From Polynucleobacter sp. UK-Gri1-W3 (GTDB taxonomy: Bacteria > Pseudomonadota > Gammaproteobacteria > Burkholderiales > Burkholderiaceae): a DNA stretch of 64,000 nucleotides. The number at the start of each line of letters is the position of its first letter. Position 1 is the first letter of the stretch. The translations under genes were made by a program, and so were the position numbers. The stretch is from NCBI RefSeq assembly GCF_018881595.1, contig NZ_JACVQA010000007.1, positions 1-64,000 of the forward strand. Reading direction: 5' to 3'. The notes under the pieces were generated by a model. It saw nothing but the letters and a program-made list of their open reading frames with translations, was not told where the DNA came from and made no database searches. This document shows, piece by piece, positions 16,049 to 25,572 of this stretch.

Positions 16049-17053
16049 ATGCGTTTGAATCGATTTTGGCCCCTAGTCATTGCATTACTCTTTTCGTTTG
16101 GAGTATTGGGTAACGCACCTGTTCAGGCCGCAACAAAAGATAAGCAGAAGCAAGCAAAATCGACAAAAGTGGTGACTAAGTCACCCAAAAGAGCCAAGAC
16201 TGTCCGCGTCACTGTTACTAGATCATCTGCACCTGTAGTTGCAGGACCTCCATCATTGGCTACTGCATTAGGTTTACGTGGTCAGCGCGATGAGCTCAAC
16301 CTTAAATCCACTGTAGTGATGGTGGTCAATCAAGATACGAAGGAAGTCTATTACGAGAAGAATCCTTCCGTCAGTTTGCCAATTGCTTCTATCACCAAAC
16401 TCATGACTGCCATGGTGACGCTCGATGCAAAATTGCCAATGGATGACGTCATTGTCATTAATGCTGAAGACGCGCATATTTATCGGCATTCTCGTTTGGC
16501 TGAAGGCACTTCACTTACTCGAGAAGATGCGCTGCATTTGGCTTTGATGTCCTCTGAGAACCGCGCTGCATATACTTTAGCCAGAAACTATCCCGGCGGC
16601 CTACCCGCATTTGTTGCTGCTATGAACCGTAAGGCAAAAGATCTCGGCATGGAGCACTCTCATTTTGAGGATCCTACTGGACTGACTAGTGAGAATGTTG
16701 CTTCGGCAGAAGATCTCACGCGGATGCTAAATGCCGCCTATCAGTACAAGACTATTCGTGAGTTCTCAACTTGGCCAGATTTAACTATGGTGATCGCAAA
16801 TCGCCCGCAAAAGTTTTTGAACACAAATCGTTTGGTGCGCTCTGGGGATATGGACATTGGACTGCAGAAGACGGGCTTTATTAACGCCGCAGGTAGATGT
16901 TTAGTAATGCAAGCAAGAGTAAACAACACGCCATTGTTATTGGTCTTCTTGGATTCCGTAGGAACGCAATCACGTTTTGCAGATGCAGTACGGGTGCGCG
17001 ATTGGTATGAGCGCATGCCATCTGGCACGCAACCCATTCGTCGCTTGATGTAA
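16049..17053 (+). CDS. pbpG: D-alanyl-D-alanine endopeptidase, PBP7/8 family
   Basis: Periplasmic serine peptidase of the S11 family that trims peptidoglycan cross-links. The 334-residue product has a signal peptide (residues 1-27, ending around PVQA), a basic linker rich in Lys and Thr, and the three penicillin-binding motifs: SITK at S114-K117, SEN at S169-N171 and KTG at K274-G276. The domain is short and lacks the C-terminal PBP5 extension, which points to PBP7 rather than PBP5. The ATG at 16049 is preferred over the upstream TTG at 15971 because a GGAAGG sequence precedes it and the signal peptide starts there. Confidence 0.92.
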   Translation: MRLNRFWPLVIALLFSFGVLGNAPVQAATKDKQKQAKSTKVVTKSPKRAKTVRVTVTRSSAPVVAGPPSLATALGLRGQRDELNLKSTVVMVVNQDTKEVYYEKNPSVSLPIASITKLMTAMVTLDAKLPMDDVIVINAEDAHIYRHSRLAEGTSLTREDALHLALMSSENRAAYTLARNYPGGLPAFVAAMNRKAKDLGMEHSHFEDPTGLTSENVASAEDLTRMLNAAYQYKTIREFSTWPDLTMVIANRPQKFLNTNRLVRSGDMDIGLQKTGFINAAGRCLVMQARVNNTPLLLVFLDSVGTQSRFADAVRVRDWYERMPSGTQPIRRLM

Positions 17054-17065
17054 CTGATTAGTCTA

Positions 17066-17890
17066 TTAAGCTGCTGAGCCTGGCTCGGCAGACTTGGGTT
17101 TAAAGCCCATTCCTTTAGATATCTGCAGGGCAGTTTCTTGTAAGGCGCGTAGCCAATCCGCCTGAATACGATCGGTTGGAGCGCTCAGCGATAAGCCGGC
17201 AACCAGTTTTCCGGTGTCATCCAAGATAGCGGCAGCTAAGCAGCTCACACCCAACTCTAATTCTTCATCATCACGAGCGCTACCAACTTTACGGACGTGA
17301 TTGAGTTCGGTTTCGAGCTTACCAAGATCGGTAATGCTATTACGTGTGTGACCTGATAAACCAGTACGAGTCACGTACGCGCGCACCTGCCCAGGATCAT
17401 CACTGGCTAAAAAGAGTTTGCCAACAGATGTGAGGTGTAGCGGGGCACGACCACCAATGGCGCGGACAACCTGCATACCGGAGCGCTCGCTATAAGCGCG
17501 GTCGACGTAGACGATTTCATCACCTTGTCGGACGGATAGGTTTACGGTTTCACCAGTGAGTTTATGAAGGGTGCGCATCGGTAGTTGAGCAGCCTCACGA
17601 ACTGAAAGACGTGCTTTGACTAAGTTGCCTAACTCTAATAGCTTGAGGCCAAGTCGATAAGTGCCACCATCGCCGCGCTCAACTAAGCGGCAGGCAACCA
17701 TATCGTTCAGAATTCTATGGGCAGTAGAGGGGTGAAGACCCGTAATCTCAGCCAGATTCTTCAGACTGCTAGAGTCCTCTTGATCGGCAAGTGCGTCGAG
17801 CAAATTCATCATGCGCTCCACCACCTGGATGGCAGTTTTGCCAACTTCGCCAGTAGATCTAGGAGTTTTGATGGTGTTCATAGCCCACAT
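17066..17890 (-). CDS. IclR family transcriptional regulator
   Basis: This 274-residue regulator has an N-terminal winged helix-turn-helix (about residues 20-85; HPSTAHRILNDMVA is the recognition region) and a C-terminal IclR effector domain (about 95-260) that binds a small carboxylate or aromatic ligand. The ligand is not predictable. Two in-frame ATGs (17890 and 17881) are nearly equivalent and neither has a strong Shine-Dalgarno sequence. The gene is convergent with the PBP gene, 12 bp apart. A perfect ATTTCA-GA-TGAAAT palindrome lies just upstream of the start and could be its own operator. Confidence 0.93.
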   Translation of the reverse strand: MWAMNTIKTPRSTGEVGKTAIQVVERMMNLLDALADQEDSSSLKNLAEITGLHPSTAHRILNDMVACRLVERGDGGTYRLGLKLLELGNLVKARLSVREAAQLPMRTLHKLTGETVNLSVRQGDEIVYVDRAYSERSGMQVVRAIGGRAPLHLTSVGKLFLASDDPGQVRAYVTRTGLSGHTRNSITDLGKLETELNHVRKVGSARDDEELELGVSCLAAAILDDTGKLVAGLSLSAPTDRIQADWLRALQETALQISKGMGFKPKSAEPGSAA

Positions 17891-17897
17891 TGTAGCG

Positions 17898-17911
17898 ATT
17901 TCAGATGAAAT
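17898..17911. promoter_or_regulatory. Palindrome upstream of the iclR-family gene
   Basis: ATTTCA at 17898-17903 and its exact complement TGAAAT at 17906-17911 are separated by GA. A further TGAAAT occurs at 17921-17926, 15 bp on. The site lies 8 bp upstream of the regulator's start codon, a position suited to autorepression. The assignment to this regulator is inferred. Confidence 0.45.
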
Positions 17912-17986
17912 TGCATAATATGAAATCCTATTTTAGGAGGCTATCCCAGCAAATTGAGGTATTTCTAGGGCCGTCCTAAGTTTGAC

Positions 17987-19021
17987 TTAAGGCTGTCTTA
18001 AGGCCTTTGCACACTCACTAACAAGATCCGGACCGCGATAGATGAGTCCGCTATAGAGCTGTACTAGGCTAGCGCCCGCCATGATCTTCTCCCGGGCATC
18101 TGCGCCCGATAAGATGCCGCCAACACCAATGATCGGTAGCTCATTACCCAGTCTGGCTTTTAAGGCTTTAATTACTACATTAGACGCATTGCGCACGGGG
18201 GCGCCTGATAGGCCACCCGCTTCAGTACTAAATTCCATGCCTTGCACTGCTTCTCGCGAGATGGTTGTGTTGGTTGCAATGACCGCATCAATTCCAAACT
18301 CCATTAAAAGATCGGCAATCAGGTTGATATCGCTAGGGTCTAAGTCTGGTGCAATCTTCAGAAAGAGTGGCTTACGGACGCCATAGCGATCGCTCAGGCG
18401 TTTTCTAGCGTCATCCAGGCTTCCCAATAATTCGCGGAGCATTTCCTCGCCTTGTAAGGCGCGTAGATTTTGGGTGTTTGGTGAAGAGATATTAACGGTA
18501 ATGTAAGTAGAAATTTCGTAGACCGCTTCCATTGCCAAAACATAGTCACGAGACGCCTCTTCAATTGGAGTGCTGGCATTCTTACCAATATTCAAGCCAA
18601 GTACGCCACCGTTTTGCCAGAACTTCGAGCGACGAGCTCTGGCAACACAGGCATCAACACCATCATTATTAAAGCCCATGCGATTGATGATCGCCTGAGC
18701 TTCAGTTAAGCGAAACATGCGGGGTTTAGGATTGCCAGGTTGTGGTCGAGGCGTTACTGTGCCAATTTCTAAGAATCCAAAACCCAACGCAGCGAGTGCA
18801 TCAATATGTTTACCGTCTTTATCTAATCCTGCAGCTAATCCAACAGGATTCGGAAATTCAATGCCGCACAGTGTTTGGGGATCGTTAATTGGCTTGCTAA
18901 CGAGGCGCTCTAATAATCCCCAGCGCTGCAAGCGATGCATATTGTCCAGAGTGAGGTTATGCGCTTTTTCTGGGTCTATACAAAAAAGCCAAGGGCGTAG
19001 AAGGGAGTAACGATCGATCAT
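17987..19021 (-). CDS. pyrD: Dihydroorotate dehydrogenase (quinone), class 2
   Basis: Membrane-associated FMN enzyme that oxidises dihydroorotate to orotate in pyrimidine synthesis and passes electrons to ubiquinone. The 344-residue length and the amphipathic N-terminal segment ([20 protein letters not shown]) are those of class 2 enzymes. The GLNIGKN FMN-binding stretch, the NISSPNT motif with the catalytic serine and the [14 protein letters not shown] phosphate-binding region are present. It lies 9 bp after the tRNA-protein transferase gene, at the end of a long minus-strand run. Confidence 0.97.
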   Translation of the reverse strand: MIDRYSLLRPWLFCIDPEKAHNLTLDNMHRLQRWGLLERLVSKPINDPQTLCGIEFPNPVGLAAGLDKDGKHIDALAALGFGFLEIGTVTPRPQPGNPKPRMFRLTEAQAIINRMGFNNDGVDACVARARRSKFWQNGGVLGLNIGKNASTPIEEASRDYVLAMEAVYEISTYITVNISSPNTQNLRALQGEEMLRELLGSLDDARKRLSDRYGVRKPLFLKIAPDLDPSDINLIADLLMEFGIDAVIATNTTISREAVQGMEFSTEAGGLSGAPVRNASNVVIKALKARLGNELPIIGVGGILSGADAREKIMAGASLVQLYSGLIYRGPDLVSECAKALRQP

Positions 19022-19030
19022 GGGTAGATA

Positions 19031-19777
19031 TTATGACTCAGACAGTACCTGCCAATGGTCATCTATCAAGCCTTCCATCGGCTGAAATTTCACCTTATAT
19101 GACATCTTGTCGCTTTCCTTGATGTAGTACCCAAGATAAAGGTAAGGCAAGCCTAGTATGCGAGCTTGTTCAAGCTGCCACAAAATGCTGTAGCTGCCAT
19201 AACTCGCAGATGAGATTGAAGTGTCATAAAAGGTATAAACAGAGGAAATGCCTTGCTCCAAAATATCGATCATGCTCACCATGCGCAATCGACCGGGATG
19301 CGGATCATGTGGACCGTCCCGAAATTCCACAATGCGTGAGTTCACTCGACTTTGCAATAAAAACTGCATGTATTGATTTTGATCATCACTATCCATATCA
19401 CCACCTGCGTGTCGTTCAGTTTGATAGCGCTGATAGAGTTGGTAGTGCTCTTCTTGATAACCTAGATTGAGAACGGAGGCTTCAAGGCCAGCATGTTTTT
19501 TCTGGGCACGGCGTTGACTGCGAGAGGGTTCAAACTGATTTACTAAAAGACGCGTAGAGATACAGGCCTTGCATTCATCACAGTAGGGGCGATAGGTGTA
19601 CAAACCACTGCGTCGAAATCCAGCATTGATTAAATCGTTGTAAGCATCCGCATGAATCAGATGGGAAGGCGTCGCTACTTGTGAGCGAGCAGTCCTATTG
19701 GGAAGATAACTACACTCGTATGGCGCTGTTGCATAGAACTGCAGTGCGGTGAGGGGGAGTTCTTTAAGCTGAGTCAT
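19031..19777 (-). CDS. bpt: Aminoacyl-tRNA-protein transferase (Bpt/Ate type)
   Basis: Transfers an amino acid (leucine in bacterial Bpt, arginine in Ate) from tRNA to the N terminus of proteins and so marks them for ClpSAP degradation. The 248-residue protein has the N-terminal Cys region ([15 protein letters not shown] and [12 protein letters not shown]) and the C-terminal acyltransferase part with [15 protein letters not shown]. The stop of aat overlaps its start by 4 bp (ATGA), so the two N-end-rule enzymes are translationally coupled, which strengthens both calls. Distinguishing Bpt from Ate specificity by eye is uncertain. Confidence 0.93.
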   Translation of the reverse strand: MTQLKELPLTALQFYATAPYECSYLPNRTARSQVATPSHLIHADAYNDLINAGFRRSGLYTYRPYCDECKACISTRLLVNQFEPSRSQRRAQKKHAGLEASVLNLGYQEEHYQLYQRYQTERHAGGDMDSDDQNQYMQFLLQSRVNSRIVEFRDGPHDPHPGRLRMVSMIDILEQGISSVYTFYDTSISSASYGSYSILWQLEQARILGLPYLYLGYYIKESDKMSYKVKFQPMEGLIDDHWQVLSES

Positions 19778-20511
19778 AGCCAGCGATGCAAGATGGTTTT
19801 ATTAAAAGTCCAGGATTGCTCAATCTTAGTTTGATTTATGGATATTTGCAGTTGCTCTAAAAAAGCCTGTCTTGGCATTGGGGCAGCCCCCAATGAAAGA
19901 AGATGAGCTGTCTCTTGCTGGCAGTCGATCATGTGAATATCGTTGCTAAGGCACCAAGCGCTCAGGGCAGCCAAGGCAATCTTCGAGGCATTGGTCTTAT
20001 GGCTAAACATTGATTCACCAAATACCATTCCCCCAAAGGATACGCAATACAGGCCACCAGTCAGCCGACCATCTTCCATAACAGCAATGCTATGGGCATT
20101 TCCTTGTTCATGCAGCGCAGTGTAGGCGTCAATAATTTCATGGGTAATCCATGTGCCATCTTGATTCTTGCGTGAGCTAGTGGCGCATGAGCGGATGACT
20201 GCGCCAAAATCACCATCTACTACTATCTGCGATTGGGCATTTTGACAAAAGGAGCGAATAATTTTCCTTAGTGAGTCGCTGCATTTAAATTCCTGAGGCT
20301 TTAATACCATTCTAGGATCAGGAGACCACCACAGGATGGGCTGGTTATCTGAGTACCAAGGAAAAATGCCTTGTTGATAGGCGCGAGCAAGTTGCCCCGG
20401 ATAGATTTGTTCACTAACTGCAATTAATCCAGGAACGCTGGGGTCAGGATCAGCCTCTAAAAGGGGATTTGGAAAGGGATCGTGAGGACCTAACCAGGCA
20501 ATCTGACTCAT
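19774..20511 (-). CDS. aat: Leucyl/phenylalanyl-tRNA-protein transferase
   Basis: Adds Leu or Phe from aminoacyl-tRNA to proteins with N-terminal Arg or Lys, creating primary N-degrons. At 245 residues it is the normal length. The [21 protein letters not shown] region and the [20 protein letters not shown] core are strongly conserved in the Aat family. It is 6 bp downstream of the NUDIX gene and overlaps the bpt start by 4 bp. Confidence 0.97.
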   Translation of the reverse strand: MSQIAWLGPHDPFPNPLLEADPDPSVPGLIAVSEQIYPGQLARAYQQGIFPWYSDNQPILWWSPDPRMVLKPQEFKCSDSLRKIIRSFCQNAQSQIVVDGDFGAVIRSCATSSRKNQDGTWITHEIIDAYTALHEQGNAHSIAVMEDGRLTGGLYCVSFGGMVFGESMFSHKTNASKIALAALSAWCLSNDIHMIDCQQETAHLLSLGAAPMPRQAFLEQLQISINQTKIEQSWTFNKTILHRWL

Positions 20512-20517
20512 GCCAAC

Positions 20518-21078
20518 TCAAATTCGTTCGGATGGTAAAACATCGCGACTACGCACATGAAATTCTTTCCCTGAATCTAAAAGGCCGGCAGCACGATCAG
20601 CAAAAAACCATTTAAGAGTTTGCTGAATGGTAGGAAAGGCCAATTCATCCCAGGGAATTTCGTGTTCATGAAATAGGGCTACTTCTAAGCTCTCTTCGCC
20701 AGCAGAAAACTCTGGCGTTGGCATCGTAGCTAAATAAAATAAATGTACTTGTTCCGCATGAGGCACATTGAGTAATGAATAGAGCGGCCCAATTTCCACA
20801 ACGGCACCAGCTTCTTCGAGAGTTTCACGTGCGGCACCCTGACTGGTACTTTCGCCTAATTCCATAAACCCAGCAGGCAAGGTCCAAAATCCATGACGTG
20901 GCTCAATCGCTCGGCGACATAAAAGAATCTGTTTGCCATACACCGGAATACTGCCCACTACATTACGGGGATTTTGATAATGAATGCTGCCACAGGCTTC
21001 GCATACATGACGTTCACGAGAATCATCCGCTGGAATTTTGATGGTTAATACAGAGGCGCAGTTAGGGCAATACTTCAT
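20518..21078 (-). CDS. NUDIX hydrolase with N-terminal zinc ribbon
   Basis: This 186-residue protein begins with a zinc ribbon (CPNC at residues 4-7 and CEAC at about 27-30) followed by a NUDIX domain. The Nudix box fits G-x5-E-x7-R-E-x2-E-E-x-G in the segment from GFMELGE to EEAGA (about residues 70-92). This layout resembles NudC-type NAD(H) pyrophosphatases and ADP-ribose pyrophosphatases, but it is shorter than NudC. The substrate is therefore open. It is in an operon with pabB-pabC (9 bp upstream) and aat (6 bp downstream). The ATG at 21078 fits the family start. Confidence 0.9.
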   Translation of the reverse strand: MKYCPNCASVLTIKIPADDSRERHVCEACGSIHYQNPRNVVGSIPVYGKQILLCRRAIEPRHGFWTLPAGFMELGESTSQGAARETLEEAGAVVEIGPLYSLLNVPHAEQVHLFYLATMPTPEFSAGEESLEVALFHEHEIPWDELAFPTIQQTLKWFFADRAAGLLDSGKEFHVRSRDVLPSERI

Positions 21079-21087
21079 ACAGACTTT

Positions 21088-22914
21088 CTAAAAGTGGGCT
21101 TTTATGGCACCACGTAGGGCATTGCTAAGAATAATCTCTTCTGCCATTGAAACATCTTTAATAGTCAGGTTGGCTTCACGGGCATTCATAGAGGGCTCAG
21201 CAAGCAATGCTGCACGCATTACCCCAGGCAGAAGACCTGCTGAAACTGGAGGTGTGAGCCATTCAGGGCTACCAGCGTGTTTGATAAAAATGCTAGTCCT
21301 GCCACCCTCGGTAACAAAACCTTGTTCATTGACAAATAGGGCGTCAAATCCATTTTGCTTCACAGCCTCTTGCCAAGCTTGATCATAAAGAGTGCGATTG
21401 CTAATTTTATGGCGCAATAAAGCATCCCCAGAGAGCATGGTTACATCACCAGGAAGAATATCTTTCGCCCAGAATATTTTGACGGGTTCATTTATTGGAT
21501 CAATAACAGCGCTTGTAATAGAAAGCTCGCCATTGGCCGCAAGATCGAGTCTTAGTCTATATGACAATTCTTTATCAAGTGATGCACAGGTGCTCTTAAT
21601 CAAATTCTTTGCAGCCTCTGAATTGAAGGCAATTCTCAGAGAGTGAGCGGAGGTTTGCATTCTATGCAGATGTTCCTCAAGTCGCATTGCCTCACCCTTG
21701 AAGATTGCAATGGTTTCAAATAAACCTGTAGTACTTGGCAGATCCATGAGGAATGCTGCTTTAATGCGGCACTCTTGCCACTCTTGGCTAGCATCAGAAT
21801 CATTGGTAATGCCAGCACCAATTCCAAGTGTGAAATGAGATGCGTGAGACTCTTCATCCTGATGAATCTCCACTGTCCGAATCGGCACGCTAAAGGCAAA
21901 ATTGCCATTAGGGTCAAGCCAGCCCAAGGCACCACAGTAATAGCCACGGTCCTCAGGCTCTAACTCTTGAATAATTTCCATACTGCGTTTTTTGGGCGCG
22001 CCCGTAACCGACCCACATGGAAATACTGATTTGAAAATATCAAATAAAGAAGTTTCAGGCTTGATCTGACCCTGTACAGTGGAAGTCATTTGCAATACAT
22101 CACCATGTCTTGCCACATCAAATAAGTTCGGAACAGCAACTGTGCCCGGTAGGGAGATACGACTCAAATCATTGCGTAAAAGATCCACAATCATGACATT
22201 CTCTGCTTGATTCTTAGGGTCTTCGGATAGGGCACTTGCCGCCGAAGATAAGGCGCTAGCAGTACCTTTCATTGGCATGGCTTTTAAAGTATCACCGTCG
22301 CGCGCAATAAATAACTCAGGCGATTGCGATAAAAGGTAGCTTCCACTGTGCTCTATAAAAGCGCCAAAGCGTCCGGGCTGGCGATCCCTCAAGCGGCTAT
22401 AGAGGGCTAGTGGAGCGCCATAAGCCTTACCGTTGATGCGGTAGGTGTGATTGATCTGGTAGGTATCACCATTACGAATGTATTCCTGAATTGCGGCAAT
22501 ATCACTAGAAAATTGCTCTTTATTCAGAGTTTCCTGAATCTCCATCACCCCAGAATTTTTTTGGGATTGATCAAGGGAAACCAGTTTTTGGCTAATGCAA
22601 AGATCTACATCTTGCTTTGATAATTTTGTGAAGTCTGCAAAGGACCAGGCCTCGATCAGCGGGTGCAGGCTATGCGATCGATTGATTCTCTGAGGCAGTT
22701 TATGAATTTGTCTGCCCAATTCATAAGCGAAAGCAGAAACGACAAACTCACCCCTAGCCAGGACGGCTGATATTCCTTCTAAGCAGGCTTGAGTTGCAGC
22801 TAAATCTTGAGTGTTATCGCCAGTAGGAAGTACGCGCCAATAATGTAGCGCATCTTCATAGAGACGACTAGTAGGAGAGGCCGCGGTACTTTGCGCATCA
22901 TCGAGCAAAATCAT
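21088..22914 (-). CDS. pabBC: Fused aminodeoxychorismate synthase component I / aminodeoxychorismate lyase
   Basis: A 608-residue fusion for para-aminobenzoate synthesis in the folate pathway. Residues about 90-375 form a chorismate-binding PabB domain, with MPMKGTA, the PCGSVTGAPKKRSMEII segment and an FSVPIRT motif. Residues about 390-608 form a PabC-like PLP-dependent lyase domain of fold type IV, including the NEQGFVTEGGRTSIF region. The fusion allows glutamine-derived ammonia, chorismate amination and pyruvate elimination to be coordinated. The amidotransferase partner PabA is not in the window. It starts 24 bp after the cyclophilin gene. Confidence 0.93.
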   Translation of the reverse strand: MILLDDAQSTAASPTSRLYEDALHYWRVLPTGDNTQDLAATQACLEGISAVLARGEFVVSAFAYELGRQIHKLPQRINRSHSLHPLIEAWSFADFTKLSKQDVDLCISQKLVSLDQSQKNSGVMEIQETLNKEQFSSDIAAIQEYIRNGDTYQINHTYRINGKAYGAPLALYSRLRDRQPGRFGAFIEHSGSYLLSQSPELFIARDGDTLKAMPMKGTASALSSAASALSEDPKNQAENVMIVDLLRNDLSRISLPGTVAVPNLFDVARHGDVLQMTSTVQGQIKPETSLFDIFKSVFPCGSVTGAPKKRSMEIIQELEPEDRGYYCGALGWLDPNGNFAFSVPIRTVEIHQDEESHASHFTLGIGAGITNDSDASQEWQECRIKAAFLMDLPSTTGLFETIAIFKGEAMRLEEHLHRMQTSAHSLRIAFNSEAAKNLIKSTCASLDKELSYRLRLDLAANGELSITSAVIDPINEPVKIFWAKDILPGDVTMLSGDALLRHKISNRTLYDQAWQEAVKQNGFDALFVNEQGFVTEGGRTSIFIKHAGSPEWLTPPVSAGLLPGVMRAALLAEPSMNAREANLTIKDVSMAEEIILSNALRGAIKAHF

Positions 22915-22938
22915 CGCGGCTGAACTAATAAGTTCTAA

Positions 22939-23514
22939 TTACTTCAGAATCGTTGCGGATTCAATAGTGACTGTCTTGCTTGGAACATCGCCCATTCTGC
23001 CCATGCGAGGAGTAGGCGCAACCATGGTTGGTACTTTGCGGATGGCATCAATAGTCTGTGTGCCAGAGATTACTTTGCCAAACACGGTGTATCCGTTCCC
23101 CATAGCATTAGGGTAGTCCAGCGCAGCATTGTCTTTTACATTGATGAAGAACTGTGAAGTTGCAGAATCTGGATCGGATGTACGAGCCATCGCAATCGTA
23201 TAAACATTGTTTTTAAGGCCATTCTGCGCTTCAGACACTACTGGAGCATCTGTTTGCTTCTGGTTCAAGTCAGCAGTAAATCCACCACCCTGAATCATGA
23301 AGCCATCAATCACGCGATGAAAGATAGTGCCGTTATAAAAACCGCTTTTGACGTAATTTAAAAAGTTGGCAGTTGTCTTAGGCGCCTTCACATCATCGAG
23401 CTCCACTACGAAATTACCCATCGTGGTTTTGAATTCCACCTTTGGCCCTGCAAATGCTGCATGACTAGCAAAACAAGAAACGGCAACTGCAAGGGCAACA
23501 AATAACTTACGCAT
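22939..23514 (-). CDS. ppiA: Periplasmic peptidyl-prolyl cis-trans isomerase (cyclophilin)
   Basis: A cyclophilin-type folding catalyst of 191 residues. A signal peptide covers residues 1-22 (ending SHAAFA), so the mature enzyme is periplasmic, as in E. coli PpiA. The cyclophilin core is complete: FHRVIDGFMIQGG (catalytic arginine), MARTSDPDSATSQFFIN and the NGYTVFGKVI region. The start is supported by an AAGGAG sequence 8 bp upstream of the ATG. It heads the pab-NUDIX-aat-bpt run. Confidence 0.94.
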   Translation of the reverse strand: MRKLFVALAVAVSCFASHAAFAGPKVEFKTTMGNFVVELDDVKAPKTTANFLNYVKSGFYNGTIFHRVIDGFMIQGGGFTADLNQKQTDAPVVSEAQNGLKNNVYTIAMARTSDPDSATSQFFINVKDNAALDYPNAMGNGYTVFGKVISGTQTIDAIRKVPTMVAPTPRMGRMGDVPSKTVTIESATILK

Positions 23515-23598
23515 AAGAACTCCTTAAACAAGATATAAATAGGTGATATTTGATTGTATTGCTCAATACTGCGGCAGGGGTAAACAGGCTCGGGACTA

Positions 23599-24225
23599 TC
23601 AGATTAGCCCATTAGGAACGTTGCCAGCATAGACATAAGAAGCCTCATCAAACATGCCGGGTCTAGCGAGGTAATCTAGAACCCAGTCAATGGTATCTAC
23701 ACCCCAAAAGCAGTGTTGGTTGATGATTAGGGCAGGTACCCCAAAAGCACCATGGGCTTTAGCTTGATTGGTATTGGCAATCAACTGAGCTTTTACTTCT
23801 GGACTTTCAGGTTTAGGAGTATCAGCCGATAAGCCTAAGTAAGTACAAAATTCTGGCCAAGATAGGTTGGGGTCCTTGCCTTCTACCCAAACATAGTCAA
23901 ACGCACGCTCAACCATAGTCCAATCAGCATTTTTTTCTATTAGGAGGCGTTGAGCTGCAACGGTCATAAACGGATGGTGCTCAGGAAAGCGAAAAGGAAT
24001 GCCCAGCTTCTCCGCTTGCCAAACGCAAAACTGATAGGTATGTGGGCGTTTAGCGGCTACCTCCCCAGGGCCTTTGTTCTCAGCGGCTCTCAGTAGACCA
24101 CCCAATAAAATAGGAACTGGCTTGATATCTAGCTTACCTTCAAGGCGTTGTCTTTGCTTAACGTAAATATAAGCAAAGGGTGAGACGATGTCGTAATAAA
24201 AAGTGGCTGCTGTCTTTGTGCTCAT
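23599..24225 (-). CDS. DsbA-family / 2-hydroxychromene-2-carboxylate isomerase-like protein
   Basis: A 208-residue soluble thioredoxin-fold protein of the DsbA/kappa-GST group. It begins TFYYDIVSPFAYIYVKQ, in which a serine replaces the redox cysteine pair, as in glutathione-dependent 2-hydroxychromene-2-carboxylate isomerases. The GVPALIINQHCFWG motif near the C terminus matches the family (cis-proline and FWG). The real substrate is unknown, because no naphthalene-degradation genes are nearby. It is 29 bp after rarA and 84 bp before ppiA. Confidence 0.87.
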   Translation of the reverse strand: MSTKTAATFYYDIVSPFAYIYVKQRQRLEGKLDIKPVPILLGGLLRAAENKGPGEVAAKRPHTYQFCVWQAEKLGIPFRFPEHHPFMTVAAQRLLIEKNADWTMVERAFDYVWVEGKDPNLSWPEFCTYLGLSADTPKPESPEVKAQLIANTNQAKAHGAFGVPALIINQHCFWGVDTIDWVLDYLARPGMFDEASYVYAGNVPNGLI

Positions 24226-24254
24226 ATTGCCTTACTTGTTATTTCTCAATTTAT

Positions 24255-25568
24255 TTATTTCTTCTTGTACTCTTCATCAAGCTTTTTCAAAAAAGCCATT
24301 TTTTCTTTGATCTGCATCTCAAGACCACGTTCAACTGGCTCATACCAATGGGGTTCTTTCATGCCTTCTGGCAGATAGCTTTCTCCAGCAGCATAGCCAT
24401 GCGGCTCATCATGGGCGTAGCGATACGCTTTCCCATGACCGAGCTCTTTCATCAACTTGGTAGGTGCATTGCGCAGATGGTTGGGAACCCCTTTGGACTG
24501 ATCATTTGATACATAAGCGCGGGCTGCATTAAAAGCGTTATAGCTTGCATTGCTCTTGGAGGCGATCGCAAGGTAAACCACCGCTTGTCCTAGAGCAAGC
24601 TCTCCCTCAGGAGAGCCCAGTCTTTCATAGGTCTGCGCTGCATCGTTGGCTAATTGCATGGCTCTTGGATCTGCTAGGCCAATATCTTCCCAGGCCATCC
24701 GAATGATGCGTCTGGCTAAGTAACGGGGGTCGGCACCACCATCAAGCATGCGACAAAACCAATACAAGGCTGCATCTGGATTGGATCCTCGAACGGATTT
24801 GTGCAGAGCAGAGATCTGATCATAGAAGTGATCGCCGCCTTTATCAAAGCGCCGTGCTTGAGCACTCAGTGCATTTTCAATAAATTGTTGATCAACTACC
24901 TTAACTTCAGCATTTGGTGTGAGGACTGCATTGCGCACTTGTTCTACTAAGTTGAGTAGACGCCGCGCATCGCCATCAGCATTTGAGATGAGCGTATCAA
25001 TTGCAGTAGATTCAAATTGCACATCGGGCATTGCATATTGATGCGCACGTTTAAATAGTAATTTCAACTCATCGGCGGTCAGTGACTTTAAGACGTAGAC
25101 CTGAGCGCGTGATAACAGTGCTGAGTTGACTTCAAATGATGGGTTCTCAGTAGTAGCGCCGATGAAAGTAAAAAGGCCTGACTCTACATGGGGCAGTAGG
25201 GCATCTTGCTGGCTTTTATTAAAGCGATGGATCTCGTCGACAAACAAAATGGTCTGTTTGCCGTATTGCGCCATATTTTGTTGGGCTTGCTCAATGGCTT
25301 CGCGAATTTCCTTTACACCAGCTAGAACTGCGGAGATCGCAATAAACTCTCGATCAAATGCTTTAGCAGAGAGACGCGCTAGAGTTGTTTTGCCAACACC
25401 TGGAGGCCCCCACAAAATCATCGAGTGGGGCTTGCCAGAGGCAAACGCAAGATTGAGTGGTTTACCGCTTGCTAATAAATGGGCTTGTCCAATGACTTCT
25501 TCAATCGTTTTTGGGCGCAATGCTTCGGCCAAGGGTGGAGGGGGCGCGCTATCAAAAAGATTGCTCAT
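24255..25568 (-). CDS. rarA: Replication-associated recombination protein A (AAA+ ATPase)
   Basis: RarA (MgsA) acts at stalled replication forks and is related to clamp loaders. The 437-residue protein has a Walker A motif (GPPGVGKTTLARL, near residue 55), Walker B DEIHRFNKSQQDALL, a sensor GATTENPSFEVN, and the C-terminal tetramerisation region with YPHxxx-like PEGMKEPHWYEP. The gene is 4 bp downstream of the DUF3429 gene, so the two are co-transcribed. Confidence 0.96.
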   Translation of the reverse strand: MSNLFDSAPPPPLAEALRPKTIEEVIGQAHLLASGKPLNLAFASGKPHSMILWGPPGVGKTTLARLSAKAFDREFIAISAVLAGVKEIREAIEQAQQNMAQYGKQTILFVDEIHRFNKSQQDALLPHVESGLFTFIGATTENPSFEVNSALLSRAQVYVLKSLTADELKLLFKRAHQYAMPDVQFESTAIDTLISNADGDARRLLNLVEQVRNAVLTPNAEVKVVDQQFIENALSAQARRFDKGGDHFYDQISALHKSVRGSNPDAALYWFCRMLDGGADPRYLARRIIRMAWEDIGLADPRAMQLANDAAQTYERLGSPEGELALGQAVVYLAIASKSNASYNAFNAARAYVSNDQSKGVPNHLRNAPTKLMKELGHGKAYRYAHDEPHGYAAGESYLPEGMKEPHWYEPVERGLEMQIKEKMAFLKKLDEEYKKK

Positions 25569-25572
25569 TGCA

